Source: Paramoeba atlantica (taxonomy: Eukaryota; Discosea). Taken from it: 64,000 bases of DNA. Positions within the stretch are counted from its first letter, which is position 1; every line of letters starts with the position of its first letter. Below the pieces are notes generated by a model. That model was not told the origin of the DNA. It searched no databases and was given only the letters and a program-made list of their open reading frames with translations. Made by a program: the position numbers and the translations under genes. Of this stretch, positions 44,889 to 53,436 are shown piece by piece. Location: assembly GCA_977017575.1 (NCBI GenBank), contig CDRNVI010000015.1:248001-312000 (forward strand), read 5' to 3'.

Positions 44889-45629
44889 ATGCACTCCGTC
44901 CGCATATCTCTTGATCCCGGCATACGCAACTGGGTTCTATTTCCCCTTGTAGTAATAGTTTTTTGCTTTCTTTTGATTCGACATTATGTGACTGCATTAG
45001 TATCGCCTAACAAAGTTGAAGATGTTCGACAGAAGGAGCTGGTCAAGCCATTGCAGCACGCGAAACTCTTGGAAAACTCTTTCGTTCTACCTCCCGATTC
45101 GTTTCAAAAACACTATGATGAGTTGACAAATACAGAGAACGGTCTGTTGCGCGCACCAGTGAAGAACACTGAGATAGAAGCCATGATGAATCCCGTACAA
45201 ATGAATAAGGTGATGCTTCAACAACTTTCAGGAATGCTACCTAACTTACTGATGATGTCCATCGTATCCTATTTCTTCTCCGGGGTTATCATCGCACGAG
45301 TTCCTTTCACCCTGCCGGAGAGTTTTCGCCCGATGTTGCAAAGGGGGGTTAACCTACCTGCCTTAGACGTATCATATGTGACATCACTTTCTATGTATTT
45401 TTTGCTTCTGTTTGGTTTGCGTGGGGTTGTGAATCTAGTATTGGGGGAGACACCTCAAAGTGAGGGTGTGATAATGCCTCCTGTGTTCCCAGGATCTGCA
45501 CATGGCGTCGACTATGAAAAGCTATACAAACAAGCTCTAGAGGATTTGAAAGTCGTAAAAGCGCACTATAAGTGTAAACTTGACGTTTTTTCTTGCATCT
45601 TAGATGACGCATCCAGCATAGAGACATGA
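44889..45629 (+). CDS. EMC3: ER membrane protein complex subunit 3 (EMC3)
   Basis: EMC3 is the Oxa1/YidC-family insertase subunit of the ER membrane protein complex, which inserts tail-anchored and multi-pass proteins. The 246-residue protein matches EMC3 in ISLDPGIRNWVLFPLVVIVF (first membrane helix), the cytosolic coiled segment, the MMNPVQMNKVMLQQLSGMLP loop, VSYFFSGVIIARVPFTLPESF, the MLQRGVNLPALDVSYVTSLS loop and the last helix MYFLLLFGLRGVVNLVLG. Length and helix positions agree with the family. It is the first gene after the transposon island. Confidence 0.95.
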   Translation: MHSVRISLDPGIRNWVLFPLVVIVFCFLLIRHYVTALVSPNKVEDVRQKELVKPLQHAKLLENSFVLPPDSFQKHYDELTNTENGLLRAPVKNTEIEAMMNPVQMNKVMLQQLSGMLPNLLMMSIVSYFFSGVIIARVPFTLPESFRPMLQRGVNLPALDVSYVTSLSMYFLLLFGLRGVVNLVLGETPQSEGVIMPPVFPGSAHGVDYEKLYKQALEDLKVVKAHYKCKLDVFSCILDDASSIET

Positions 45630-45802
45630 TATGGCGTTCATCTTTTGTACTTCGGATCGGAGTTGCGAAGCGTTTGAAACAAATAGGATACGAATCTATC
45701 TAAAATGATTGCATGAAATAGTGCTTCAGTTTTGCTGTGCTTTGAATATTTAGCTTTCCGGAGGACTTCATTCTAAAAAAAATGGTTTTTCTCCAGAAGA
45801 TA

Positions 45803-45829
45803 TTGTCACTTTATTCTAATCAATTGTAG
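45803..45829 (+). promoter_or_regulatory. Candidate trans-splice acceptor before the NUFIP1 gene
   Basis: TCACTTTATTCTAATCAATTGTAG has its AG at 45828-45829, five bases before the ATG. Confidence 0.45.
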
Positions 45830-45834
45830 TTTCC

Positions 45835-47232
45835 ATGTCGGAAGCTGTCCTCCACATTTTTCCTCCGAGAGGCGGGTTCATGTCCTTACCCGTGAATCCA
45901 TTGTATGATCCCAAGCCACCACGATTGAGCGATGTTGGCGAACATTCTTCCTCGGATTTTGAGGAGGACGTGCCGCAAAAATCTGACTATCCATATTATT
46001 GCGACTCATGTCGCAGTGGTTTCGAAACAGAGGAGACGTATCGCTCGCATCTTACCAAACATATTTGGTGCGATGCCCCTGGATGTCGTTTCACTTGTCT
46101 AAAGGCAAAGGAGTGGAAACTTGAATTACACAAATCTGCCCTACACGACCGTCCTGATGCGCCTGATCTTACCAATACGCATCAATATCTTGAAACGCGC
46201 CGAGATAAATTTCCAACACGTGATAAAGTATTGACCAAAGTCGAGGAATTGGAAATGAAAGCGGCACGAGGTGCAATACTAGATTCCGAACAGCGTCGCT
46301 GGCTACGAATGCAGGGAGTACGATTCGAACGATCCGGAGTCTCAAAAAGGGTTTCGTCCTCGGAGAAACAGACCGTGGAGCAAGGTAGGGATACGCAACG
46401 AGGTTCCAGAGGCTCGGGAATCACTTTGGGGAATATTCGGCAGCTGCGGGGACGCGCTCGTACCTCCGCCATGGTGGAGGTGATGAAAGAAAAATACCAA
46501 GGTTTGCAACGAGCTCCATCCTATTATGTGTGTCACCGCTGTGGAGAAAAGGGACAACATTGGTCCCACGAGTGTCCCACGCAAGGTGACAAGACGTATG
46601 ACCGCAATTTTACACCAGCCGTTCAAAGTCGAAACCAAACTTCTCATGCGGCATCTGTTGAAACTGCACATGATCATATGGAGTGCAATAGTAAAAGAAG
46701 AGTCCTTGAATCCAGTGATGCATCTAGTTCGGGTTCGGAAAGTGATAAATCGAGGAACTCCATTGATAAAAGACACAAGACCAAAAAATCCAGCCATACT
46801 GAAAATTTCGGTGTACAGTCGCTACCGTGTAGTAAATCAGAACAAGGTGACGAACCAATTCAGATTGATAGTTCTGTTGATCCTTTGGCTTCTAAAGGGG
46901 AAAATACCGAGCATGCGGTCCTTCAAGATACTCCTCACCAAGCACGTGAAGCAGTACAGCTGAACTCGGAAGTACAAATACAACATCACTTGCAAAATGC
47001 AACAAACTCTTCTGATCTTCAAAAGAGCACTCCCCATTCAAGAGCACACCAAAACGCGTCTTCAGTCGTCAGGAATACAGCAACGAAGAGGAGAAGAGTT
47101 CCTCCTCTCACATTGTACAACAGACTTACCGAGGATGAAAGGCTCACGGAGAGAGGTCTAATTTTACAGGCTATTCGTTATTTTGTAGCAACAGATTTTT
47201 TAACGAATTACCCAGCGTGGGAGCATGACTAG
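45835..47232 (+). CDS. NUFIP1: NUFIP1/Rsa1-like zinc-finger protein
   Basis: NUFIP1 (yeast Rsa1) is a platform protein for assembly of box C/D snoRNPs and the U4 snRNP with R2TP and Snu13/15.5K. The 465-residue protein has a C2H2 region (YYCDSCRSGFETEETYRSHL, then a second pair in WCDAPGCRFTC with His downstream), followed by HQYLETRRDKFPT, the NUFIP-type basic motif. The C terminus LILQAIRYFVATDFL agrees with the NUFIP1 terminal motif ILQCVRYIVxxxFF. In between is an extra CCHC-type zinc knuckle, YVCHRCGEKGQHWSHECPT, like that of RBBP6/Mpe1, and a long Ser/Asp/Lys-rich disordered stretch. The knuckle is not part of human NUFIP1 as I know it. A role in kinetoplastid snoRNP assembly is inferred. 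Confidence 0.82.
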   Translation: MSEAVLHIFPPRGGFMSLPVNPLYDPKPPRLSDVGEHSSSDFEEDVPQKSDYPYYCDSCRSGFETEETYRSHLTKHIWCDAPGCRFTCLKAKEWKLELHKSALHDRPDAPDLTNTHQYLETRRDKFPTRDKVLTKVEELEMKAARGAILDSEQRRWLRMQGVRFERSGVSKRVSSSEKQTVEQGRDTQRGSRGSGITLGNIRQLRGRARTSAMVEVMKEKYQGLQRAPSYYVCHRCGEKGQHWSHECPTQGDKTYDRNFTPAVQSRNQTSHAASVETAHDHMECNSKRRVLESSDASSSGSESDKSRNSIDKRHKTKKSSHTENFGVQSLPCSKSEQGDEPIQIDSSVDPLASKGENTEHAVLQDTPHQAREAVQLNSEVQIQHHLQNATNSSDLQKSTPHSRAHQNASSVVRNTATKRRRVPPLTLYNRLTEDERLTERGLILQAIRYFVATDFLTNYPAWEHD

Positions 47233-47579
47233 GATTCCTAGTCAATCGTACTAGCTATTGGTGTCACGAAGCAAGCAACTACTCTCAAGAGAAGAAAACA
47301 AACCGTCAAGAGTTCAACGAGCAAATACTGTCAGCCTAAACTAGAGGGAGGTCGACAACCTGCTACTGTTCCAAGTGAGATTTAAGGACTTTATATTATA
47401 AGGAAGTTAATTATAGATTTTATATTAAACTTCTGAATATTGACATTTCCCAGGCCTCTCGTAGCGTCTTGTTACCATGTTAGTACGTTGTTACCTTGTT
47501 CAATGCATTGTATTCCCATTTCGTCCTGTAAATTACACAGTATCTTAACTACAGTAGGTGCCCTATTGTGTAGGAACTG
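47233..47579. other. Intergenic region
   Basis: No gene seen. CCCTATTGTGTAG (AG at 47572-47573) just before the next ATG is a possible acceptor. The TGTTAC/TTGTTACC repeat near 47470-47495 is minor. Confidence 0.35.
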
Positions 47580-49934
47580 ATGAATATTTCTAAATACTTC
47601 ATCGTATTTGGTTACTTCATCGTAAATGGTTCTCTTATGAATCACATTCCCACTACTGTTCTTGGTGGTGACTCGTCGCGGCATAAACGTCAACGAACAG
47701 AAAATAAAAGCATCTCGGCTGTTAGTAAAACCAAAGATAATGCTAAATACTGTGTCGAAGGGTGGACACTTCCATATTCACCGTATACATCACAAGTACA
47801 AATAATAGAAACATTAAGCACTGCGCTTCACGAGGGTTCTCATTGCATTGTCGAAAGTCCTACCGGGACCGGTAAAACACTAGCGCTATTGTGTGCAACT
47901 TTACATTATCATAGCGAACTACGAAAGAAATCACCGATGATGCTTAAACAGGTTATTAGATCTCGCGTAGAGAACAGGGAATCCGAACACCAACTTCCAA
48001 TAACAATTCGAGGTGCGAATCGGTTGAAGAAGGCGATATCTGCACCACGTAATCCTTCACTACTCAATACTGAATTAGAAGTCTTTTGCGGAGAGGAAGA
48101 GAATGGTGACAACCTACTAGAGAGTGGAAACATAGTACCTCCTATTTTTTATGCTTCACGAACACATTCTCAATTAGCACAAGCTGTTTCCGAGTTGCGG
48201 AAGATGAGTAGGGGGAGCGTCCATATGAATCTGCTGGCCGGGCGAAATCAGTATTGTGTCAATGAGAGGGTTCGCACTTCGCTTCCTCATGAGCGAAATA
48301 ACTTAGGGGAAATGTGTGACAAAGCCGTCTTATTGAACCAATGTTCTTCTTGGGAAGGTTACGATGCGCTTGCAGAGCTAGTGTCTTCGAAACCTCATGA
48401 GTGGAACATTGAAGATTTAATTCAGGAAGGAAAGAGCCAGGACGGGTGCCCCTACTACGCTTCTAGAGAATTGGTCAACACAGCTTATATTACATTTTGT
48501 CCTTACAACTATTTGTTAAATCCATTGATTCGACATGAAACGAAAATTGAAGGCAGGATACGACACTCAGTTGTAGTATTTGACGAAGCTCACAATATAG
48601 AAGAAGTGAGTCGGTCATCGCTTGACTGCTTATTATCTTGTGAAGAGCTCTCAGTAGCAATAGATGAGATTGAGCCGTTTATTGGAGGGAGACCATTACA
48701 TTACACTAAAAGCTTTGGGTTTGGAAAGTATCTTCTTGCTGATGCATGTGGACTAGTCGTACGAATCATGCGCTCGATTCTTGAGGTTGTACAAACTTGG
48801 TCTATTGGGAATCACGCAGTTAAAAAACTGATAGAAAAGTTTAGCTTCTTAAGTGATATTGCAACTAAAAAGGAGGAAACGCAGCTGTTTCATGCAACAC
48901 TAAAAGCTTTTTTGAAGTTTGGGGTTACATTTAATCCATTTGACGCCGCCGTTTCATCGATTCACACTTCTAAAAATGTGCTTGTTTTCCTCCACCTTGC
49001 TATTTATCGTCCAAGTGCGTTTACCTTCTTGGTTCGGAAGAACCGGGAAAAGTTTGAAGCATTTTCCTCTGATTCTTCTTTAGCATTTCAACTTCTGGCT
49101 CAAGACGTTGGCGTTATTTGTTTAGCGTCCGGTACATTGGCACCGAAATCTTATATTTCTTCTGAGCTAGGCGTTTCCTTTAGGCATGAAGTGCGCGCTC
49201 AACACACAGTAGACCTAGAAAAGGCAGTACGCATGTTAGTGATTCCTTTTTTGGGTCGGTGTACTTACAGTACCATGTACAGCGACAACTTTGCCGACCG
49301 AGTTGGGGAAACTGTATACTCAGCTGTGAAGGCAAGCTTCAACGGTCGACTTGTATTCGTTCCGAGCTATAAATTTTTGCGGCACCTTCAAGAGCGTTGG
49401 ACAGGTACTGGTTTTATATCTCAGTTTCGTTCCCTAGGTTTGCGTGTTGTTTTCGAACCGCCAGACAGTAGGTTATTTCGTCAAGATTTAGATACCTTTC
49501 GCGCTGCGTCTCGTTCATCTCGGGGTGCCGTGTTGTTCGCCGTTTATCGTGGCAAGGCTGCTGAAGGTATCGACTTTACTGATCACATGGCACGTCTTGT
49601 AATATGCATAGGTATTCCGTATCGTGCTCTTAACGATGAGCGTACTGTTGCGAAAAAGGAATTCAATGACCAATATGGAGTATGTAGTGGAGATGAATGG
49701 TATCTTACGGATGCTATTATTGCCGTTAATCAAGCGCTCGGTCGATGTATTCGACATAAGGACGACTATGGTGCCTTAATGTTAATAGATGAACGTTGGG
49801 AGGCAGAATCTTTTCGAAGTCGACTTCCAAGATGGCTTTCCTCGTCCTTTCGGTCTATGTCAAACTCAAACGAGGTAACAGCAGCACTGGTAAGCTTTTT
49901 CGCTCCCTATTATTCAAGCATAAAGCAATCGTAG
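47580..49934 (+). CDS. FANCJ/BRIP1-type Fe-S helicase
   Basis: A 784-residue superfamily 2 DNA helicase of the XPD-like Fe-S group (5' to 3'), which includes XPD, RTEL1, DDX11 and FANCJ. Walker A is ESPTGTGKT (about 90-98). FYASRTHSQLAQAVSELR is motif Ia. Four cysteines (NQYC, EMC, NQC, DGCPYY) form the Fe-S cluster site (about 222-295). FDEAHNIEE is motif II (about 335). QALGRCIRHKDDYG is motif VI. WNIEDLIQEGK, CPYYASREL and FCPYNYLLNPLIR match FANCJ more closely than the other members. It also has the FANCJ-like insertion between motifs I and Ia. FANCJ unwinds G-quadruplexes and acts in crosslink repair. The BRCA1-binding tail is absent. A second ATG at 47637 is possible. Confidence 0.85.
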   Translation: MNISKYFIVFGYFIVNGSLMNHIPTTVLGGDSSRHKRQRTENKSISAVSKTKDNAKYCVEGWTLPYSPYTSQVQIIETLSTALHEGSHCIVESPTGTGKTLALLCATLHYHSELRKKSPMMLKQVIRSRVENRESEHQLPITIRGANRLKKAISAPRNPSLLNTELEVFCGEEENGDNLLESGNIVPPIFYASRTHSQLAQAVSELRKMSRGSVHMNLLAGRNQYCVNERVRTSLPHERNNLGEMCDKAVLLNQCSSWEGYDALAELVSSKPHEWNIEDLIQEGKSQDGCPYYASRELVNTAYITFCPYNYLLNPLIRHETKIEGRIRHSVVVFDEAHNIEEVSRSSLDCLLSCEELSVAIDEIEPFIGGRPLHYTKSFGFGKYLLADACGLVVRIMRSILEVVQTWSIGNHAVKKLIEKFSFLSDIATKKEETQLFHATLKAFLKFGVTFNPFDAAVSSIHTSKNVLVFLHLAIYRPSAFTFLVRKNREKFEAFSSDSSLAFQLLAQDVGVICLASGTLAPKSYISSELGVSFRHEVRAQHTVDLEKAVRMLVIPFLGRCTYSTMYSDNFADRVGETVYSAVKASFNGRLVFVPSYKFLRHLQERWTGTGFISQFRSLGLRVVFEPPDSRLFRQDLDTFRAASRSSRGAVLFAVYRGKAAEGIDFTDHMARLVICIGIPYRALNDERTVAKKEFNDQYGVCSGDEWYLTDAIIAVNQALGRCIRHKDDYGALMLIDERWEAESFRSRLPRWLSSSFRSMSNSNEVTAALVSFFAPYYSSIKQS

Positions 49935-50258
49935 CAAGAAATTACGTGTCACAGAACCGTACGTTTTTGGCCATACCTCTCTTTCAGAGTTGTCTATCAC
50001 AATTCTCTTATACATACATACAGTATGCATTACCGTATGTATCACCGTTAATGCCCCCTGGCTTTCCAACGACGAAAACAGCGAAAATTCAGGATTTAGT
50101 GTAAAGTGAGGGGGTGCGCAAAGTGAGGGGGTGTGCAAAGTCATGATGGTGGGTTGAAGGGATGAAAAAAAAATGTTGCGAACATTTTACTTTACTTCAT
50201 TAACTTTCCTTTACGGGTAATTTACAGCCGTAATCTTATTTCCTGTTAGTTTATTTCC
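49935..50258. other. Intergenic region with a short tandem repeat
   Basis: No gene seen. AAAGTGAGGGGGTG is repeated in tandem around 50104-50133 (GTAAAGTGAGGGGGTG, then GCAAAGTGAGGGGGTG). The acceptor for the next gene, TTTCCTGTTAG, is listed separately. Confidence 0.45.
50232..50249 (+). promoter_or_regulatory. Candidate trans-splice acceptor before exportin-T
   Basis: CTTATTTCCTGTTAG has its AG at 50248-50249, nine bases before the ATG at 50259. Confidence 0.5.
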
Positions 50259-53216
50259 ATGTCACATGATCTTTATGATTCTTTCGCACGAGCTATCAGC
50301 ATAGCTTATGGAACGAGCCACAGCTCTTCGGAAAGAAGAGATGCCGAAATGCGGTTGAACGAGCTTCAACAGTCGCCAGAGGCTTGGAATTTGCTTCAAA
50401 GTGTGCTATTCGCTAGGAAATCCAATACATATGAGTGTTTCTGGATTTTTCAGCTTGTTGTCGAAGAGCTCAGTAATTTCAGGAAACGGTTTGGTGAGGC
50501 TGATCTTCAAAGTGTGTATTTTGCTATGCAAACATGGATAAAAGATCAGGTACCAGATTCGCAATTTCCAAGATTTCTTATTAAAAAATGCGTTCAAGCA
50601 CAATGCGCGTGCCTTTTTTGCTCTAATTCAAACGAATTTTACAAAATTTTCTTTCGCGAATCATTTTCATACCTAGAGAGTCCAGTCCCCTCTGTTAAAA
50701 ATCTTTTTTTCCTTCTTTGGCCTGCTTTGAATGAGTACATTGCAGCTGAAGAAATGCATTCGCTTGAAAATATTAAGAGGAATGTCAAGGAATACATGCG
50801 AGCAGAAGTTCTTGTCCGATTGATAGAAACTGTTTATCGACGGATTGGCGAATTAACGAAAGGCGAAGAGCCTAATGCATCAATGTTTCTTGACCTCCTA
50901 GAACCATACATTACGTGGGTAGATGTTTCACTGGTGTCGTCAAAAGAATGGCTGTGTCTTCACTTCGAGCTTTTTAAGGACAATGAAGCGTGCACAAAAG
51001 CATCTGACTTATTGCGTCTCGTTGTTGATCGAAAGATGGCTTTTGACAGGAAATATATAATACTTGAATCAGTGTACGAGAAGCAATTATTTTCTTCTAT
51101 GAGTGATAGAGAGCACTTGTCAATAGTTCAGTGCAACCCAGATACATCCAGCACCACACATGAAAGTTTCTCCCTTCTTCGCTTGAGCGTGGGGCTACAA
51201 GCATGTGAACTGTCCGAAATTGGGGAGATTTCGTGGGTGGCGGATTTTTGCGACTGCATACTATCGGCCTTACTAACAAATAGAGCAGTTTTCTTGAATA
51301 ACACTAAACAATTAACTGAATTTTGTCAAAAATTTCTTCTTTTACTCCAGAAGCGCGGTGAGGATTCTCTTGCAGCACGAAACGTGGATACTTTGCTCCA
51401 CTATTACTTTGTTCAATTTATGTTACCGACTCAGCAAGTCAATCAAACTGAGCAGGAAGAGTTCATGGCAAAAAGGCCTCATGTTGCATCTTTTTTGCGC
51501 TTTCTTTTTAAGAATTTCCCTGTTAAAGTCTTGCAGTTTTTCCTAGTTGGAGTTGAGCAACTGATGACAGCTTCTATTACACAAGCGCCATTGCACATTA
51601 CGGAAGGAATCTTGCGCGGTTTATACGAGATTTGTTCCGGTATGAAACCTGAGGTCGTACATTCAGATGCTCTTTGTCTTCTAGTTCAAAAACTTTTTTG
51701 CATTAATTTTTTTGAGCATTCGTCGCCAATCATACATTTGAGCTTTTCTGAATTAATACACCGCCTTGCACCCATCTTGGAAGGAACGGAAGAGTCTACA
51801 CGTGTTGTTTTCGTTGCGCTTTTGAATAGTTCAAACGGAATAAGACACGCAATACCGACGGTACGTCAACGTATAAATCAGATTTTCGCTCAATTATGCT
51901 TTTCACTACACAGACAGCTCTGTCCATACTTCCAAGAGCTTGTGTGCACTTGCCACGAAATAGTAGACTGGCGCATTTCAGAAAATATATCACCGGAGGA
52001 AACTCATGCCACGTATGCTCATCGACGTATTCTTTCGCCTACTCTACCCCCATCCGATACTCAGAGAAATATTCAGGATATTATAAATCGGGTGGATGCC
52101 ACACATTGGTATTCTCCATTCCCAGCGACTAAATTTGATCTACATGAGGACATTACGTATCTATTCCAAGCGCTTGGTGGATTGGCACGAGATTTTTCTG
52201 ATTTAACAGAAAGATTGGAAAATATTCTTGAATCTCTGCTTAGCACAATGAAAAAAAATACTAGTAATTACAACGCTATGGTGGTGACCCTCCGCGCAGT
52301 TTCGGGATTGCTCAAAGGGATATCACCTACGCAGAAAAGAGTTATGAAATATTTTCTAAACACATCAAACGAAATTACGTCGCTTTTAAAAGAACGATGG
52401 CTGACTAGTCAGAAAGGATGGATTTTGCGTGAGGGTCTTTTGAAATACTTGCAAGTTCTTGTTAGGTTTGATTGTTCAGATGTCTACTGTTTTGCCTTGG
52501 CGTTAATCAAAGAGGTCCTTCCTGTAATCGACATCAATGAGCTGCGCAAAATTTTTCGACTATGCATACAGATAATACATTTGAATAAAGACAATTATTA
52601 CGCCTCTGTTCTCTTACCAGACTTGACAAAGAAACTAGAACAACTGGTACCTTGCAGTTGTGTAGAATTGGAGAATGTAAGCTGTGCGAGCGATAACGCA
52701 ATCTCTCTACAAACAGTTCAACTGTATTATCAATTACTGCTTTCGTGTATTAGTTTGTCTTTTATACTTCCTGAAGCCGCACAAAAAATTCTTTTGATTG
52801 GAATAACAACTCACCCCGATCTTAATCTCTGCTCTTCAGCAATTCAAGTCTTTAAACATATTTTTGAATTACCAGAAGGAAGGAAGTGCTTGATTGAGGC
52901 AAGTGATTCAATCTGGAGTGATCTTTGCATCGCATTGTGTACTCAAATGGTTTCTTCGTACATGAAAATTAATAATGAAAGAGCAAAGAAAATGACGTCA
53001 GATGTTATCACACTTTTGATTTCCATAATTAGATCCGAATTGCAAATCACAGCAAGCGGGAAAACGCAATCACCTGTTCTAAATACTTTACACGGTACAT
53101 TTTCGAATGACGAGCTAGTTGGTCATCTTTTCTCTTTGTGTCAAAGTGCGAGTAGCACTGCACAAGTAGTTGAGAAAATCGCTCAACACATTGCTACCCA
53201 ATCTATTGAACGGTAG
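50259..53216 (+). CDS. XPOT: Exportin-T (tRNA exportin, Xpo-t/Los1)
   Basis: A 985-residue HEAT-repeat karyopherin that carries tRNAs out of the nucleus with Ran-GTP. The N-terminal Ran-binding repeats match XPOT: SPEAWNLLQSVL, FWIFQLVVEELSNF, QTWIKDQV and the FIRNK-type turn (RFLIKKCVQAQCACLF). LLEPYITWVDVSLVSSKEWL corresponds to human VGAYVSWIDLSLIANDRF. NGIRHAIPTVRQRINQIF corresponds to RGLRHSSAKVRSRTAYLF, near residue 525. The C-terminal half is more divergent, as is usual. Length is close to the human protein. It is followed 220 bases later by a second exportin, XPO7. Confidence 0.85.
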   Translation: MSHDLYDSFARAISIAYGTSHSSSERRDAEMRLNELQQSPEAWNLLQSVLFARKSNTYECFWIFQLVVEELSNFRKRFGEADLQSVYFAMQTWIKDQVPDSQFPRFLIKKCVQAQCACLFCSNSNEFYKIFFRESFSYLESPVPSVKNLFFLLWPALNEYIAAEEMHSLENIKRNVKEYMRAEVLVRLIETVYRRIGELTKGEEPNASMFLDLLEPYITWVDVSLVSSKEWLCLHFELFKDNEACTKASDLLRLVVDRKMAFDRKYIILESVYEKQLFSSMSDREHLSIVQCNPDTSSTTHESFSLLRLSVGLQACELSEIGEISWVADFCDCILSALLTNRAVFLNNTKQLTEFCQKFLLLLQKRGEDSLAARNVDTLLHYYFVQFMLPTQQVNQTEQEEFMAKRPHVASFLRFLFKNFPVKVLQFFLVGVEQLMTASITQAPLHITEGILRGLYEICSGMKPEVVHSDALCLLVQKLFCINFFEHSSPIIHLSFSELIHRLAPILEGTEESTRVVFVALLNSSNGIRHAIPTVRQRINQIFAQLCFSLHRQLCPYFQELVCTCHEIVDWRISENISPEETHATYAHRRILSPTLPPSDTQRNIQDIINRVDATHWYSPFPATKFDLHEDITYLFQALGGLARDFSDLTERLENILESLLSTMKKNTSNYNAMVVTLRAVSGLLKGISPTQKRVMKYFLNTSNEITSLLKERWLTSQKGWILREGLLKYLQVLVRFDCSDVYCFALALIKEVLPVIDINELRKIFRLCIQIIHLNKDNYYASVLLPDLTKKLEQLVPCSCVELENVSCASDNAISLQTVQLYYQLLLSCISLSFILPEAAQKILLIGITTHPDLNLCSSAIQVFKHIFELPEGRKCLIEASDSIWSDLCIALCTQMVSSYMKINNERAKKMTSDVITLLISIIRSELQITASGKTQSPVLNTLHGTFSNDELVGHLFSLCQSASSTAQVVEKIAQHIATQSIER

Positions 53217-53392
53217 ATCATTTCAGGGTGCAATTAATTCTTTTGCTACTTAAAAGTGGCTATTATTTCCCGTTAGAGTATTACAAGGGTAATGTTTCAA
53301 ATTGGTGTAATTCATGTTTAATGCTGTAATATTTAGTTCTCTGGATACAATATTGAATGCAATACAATTATTATAGTAAATTTTAGTTTTTT

Positions 53393-53412
53393 TCATTTAC
53401 AAACGTTTTCAG
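53393..53412 (+). promoter_or_regulatory. Candidate trans-splice acceptor before exportin-7
   Basis: TTTACAAACGTTTTCAG has its AG at 53411-53412, 24 bases before the ATG, following a T-rich run. Confidence 0.4.
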
Positions 53413-53436
53413 CATCGAAAAGTATTTTGCACGAAG

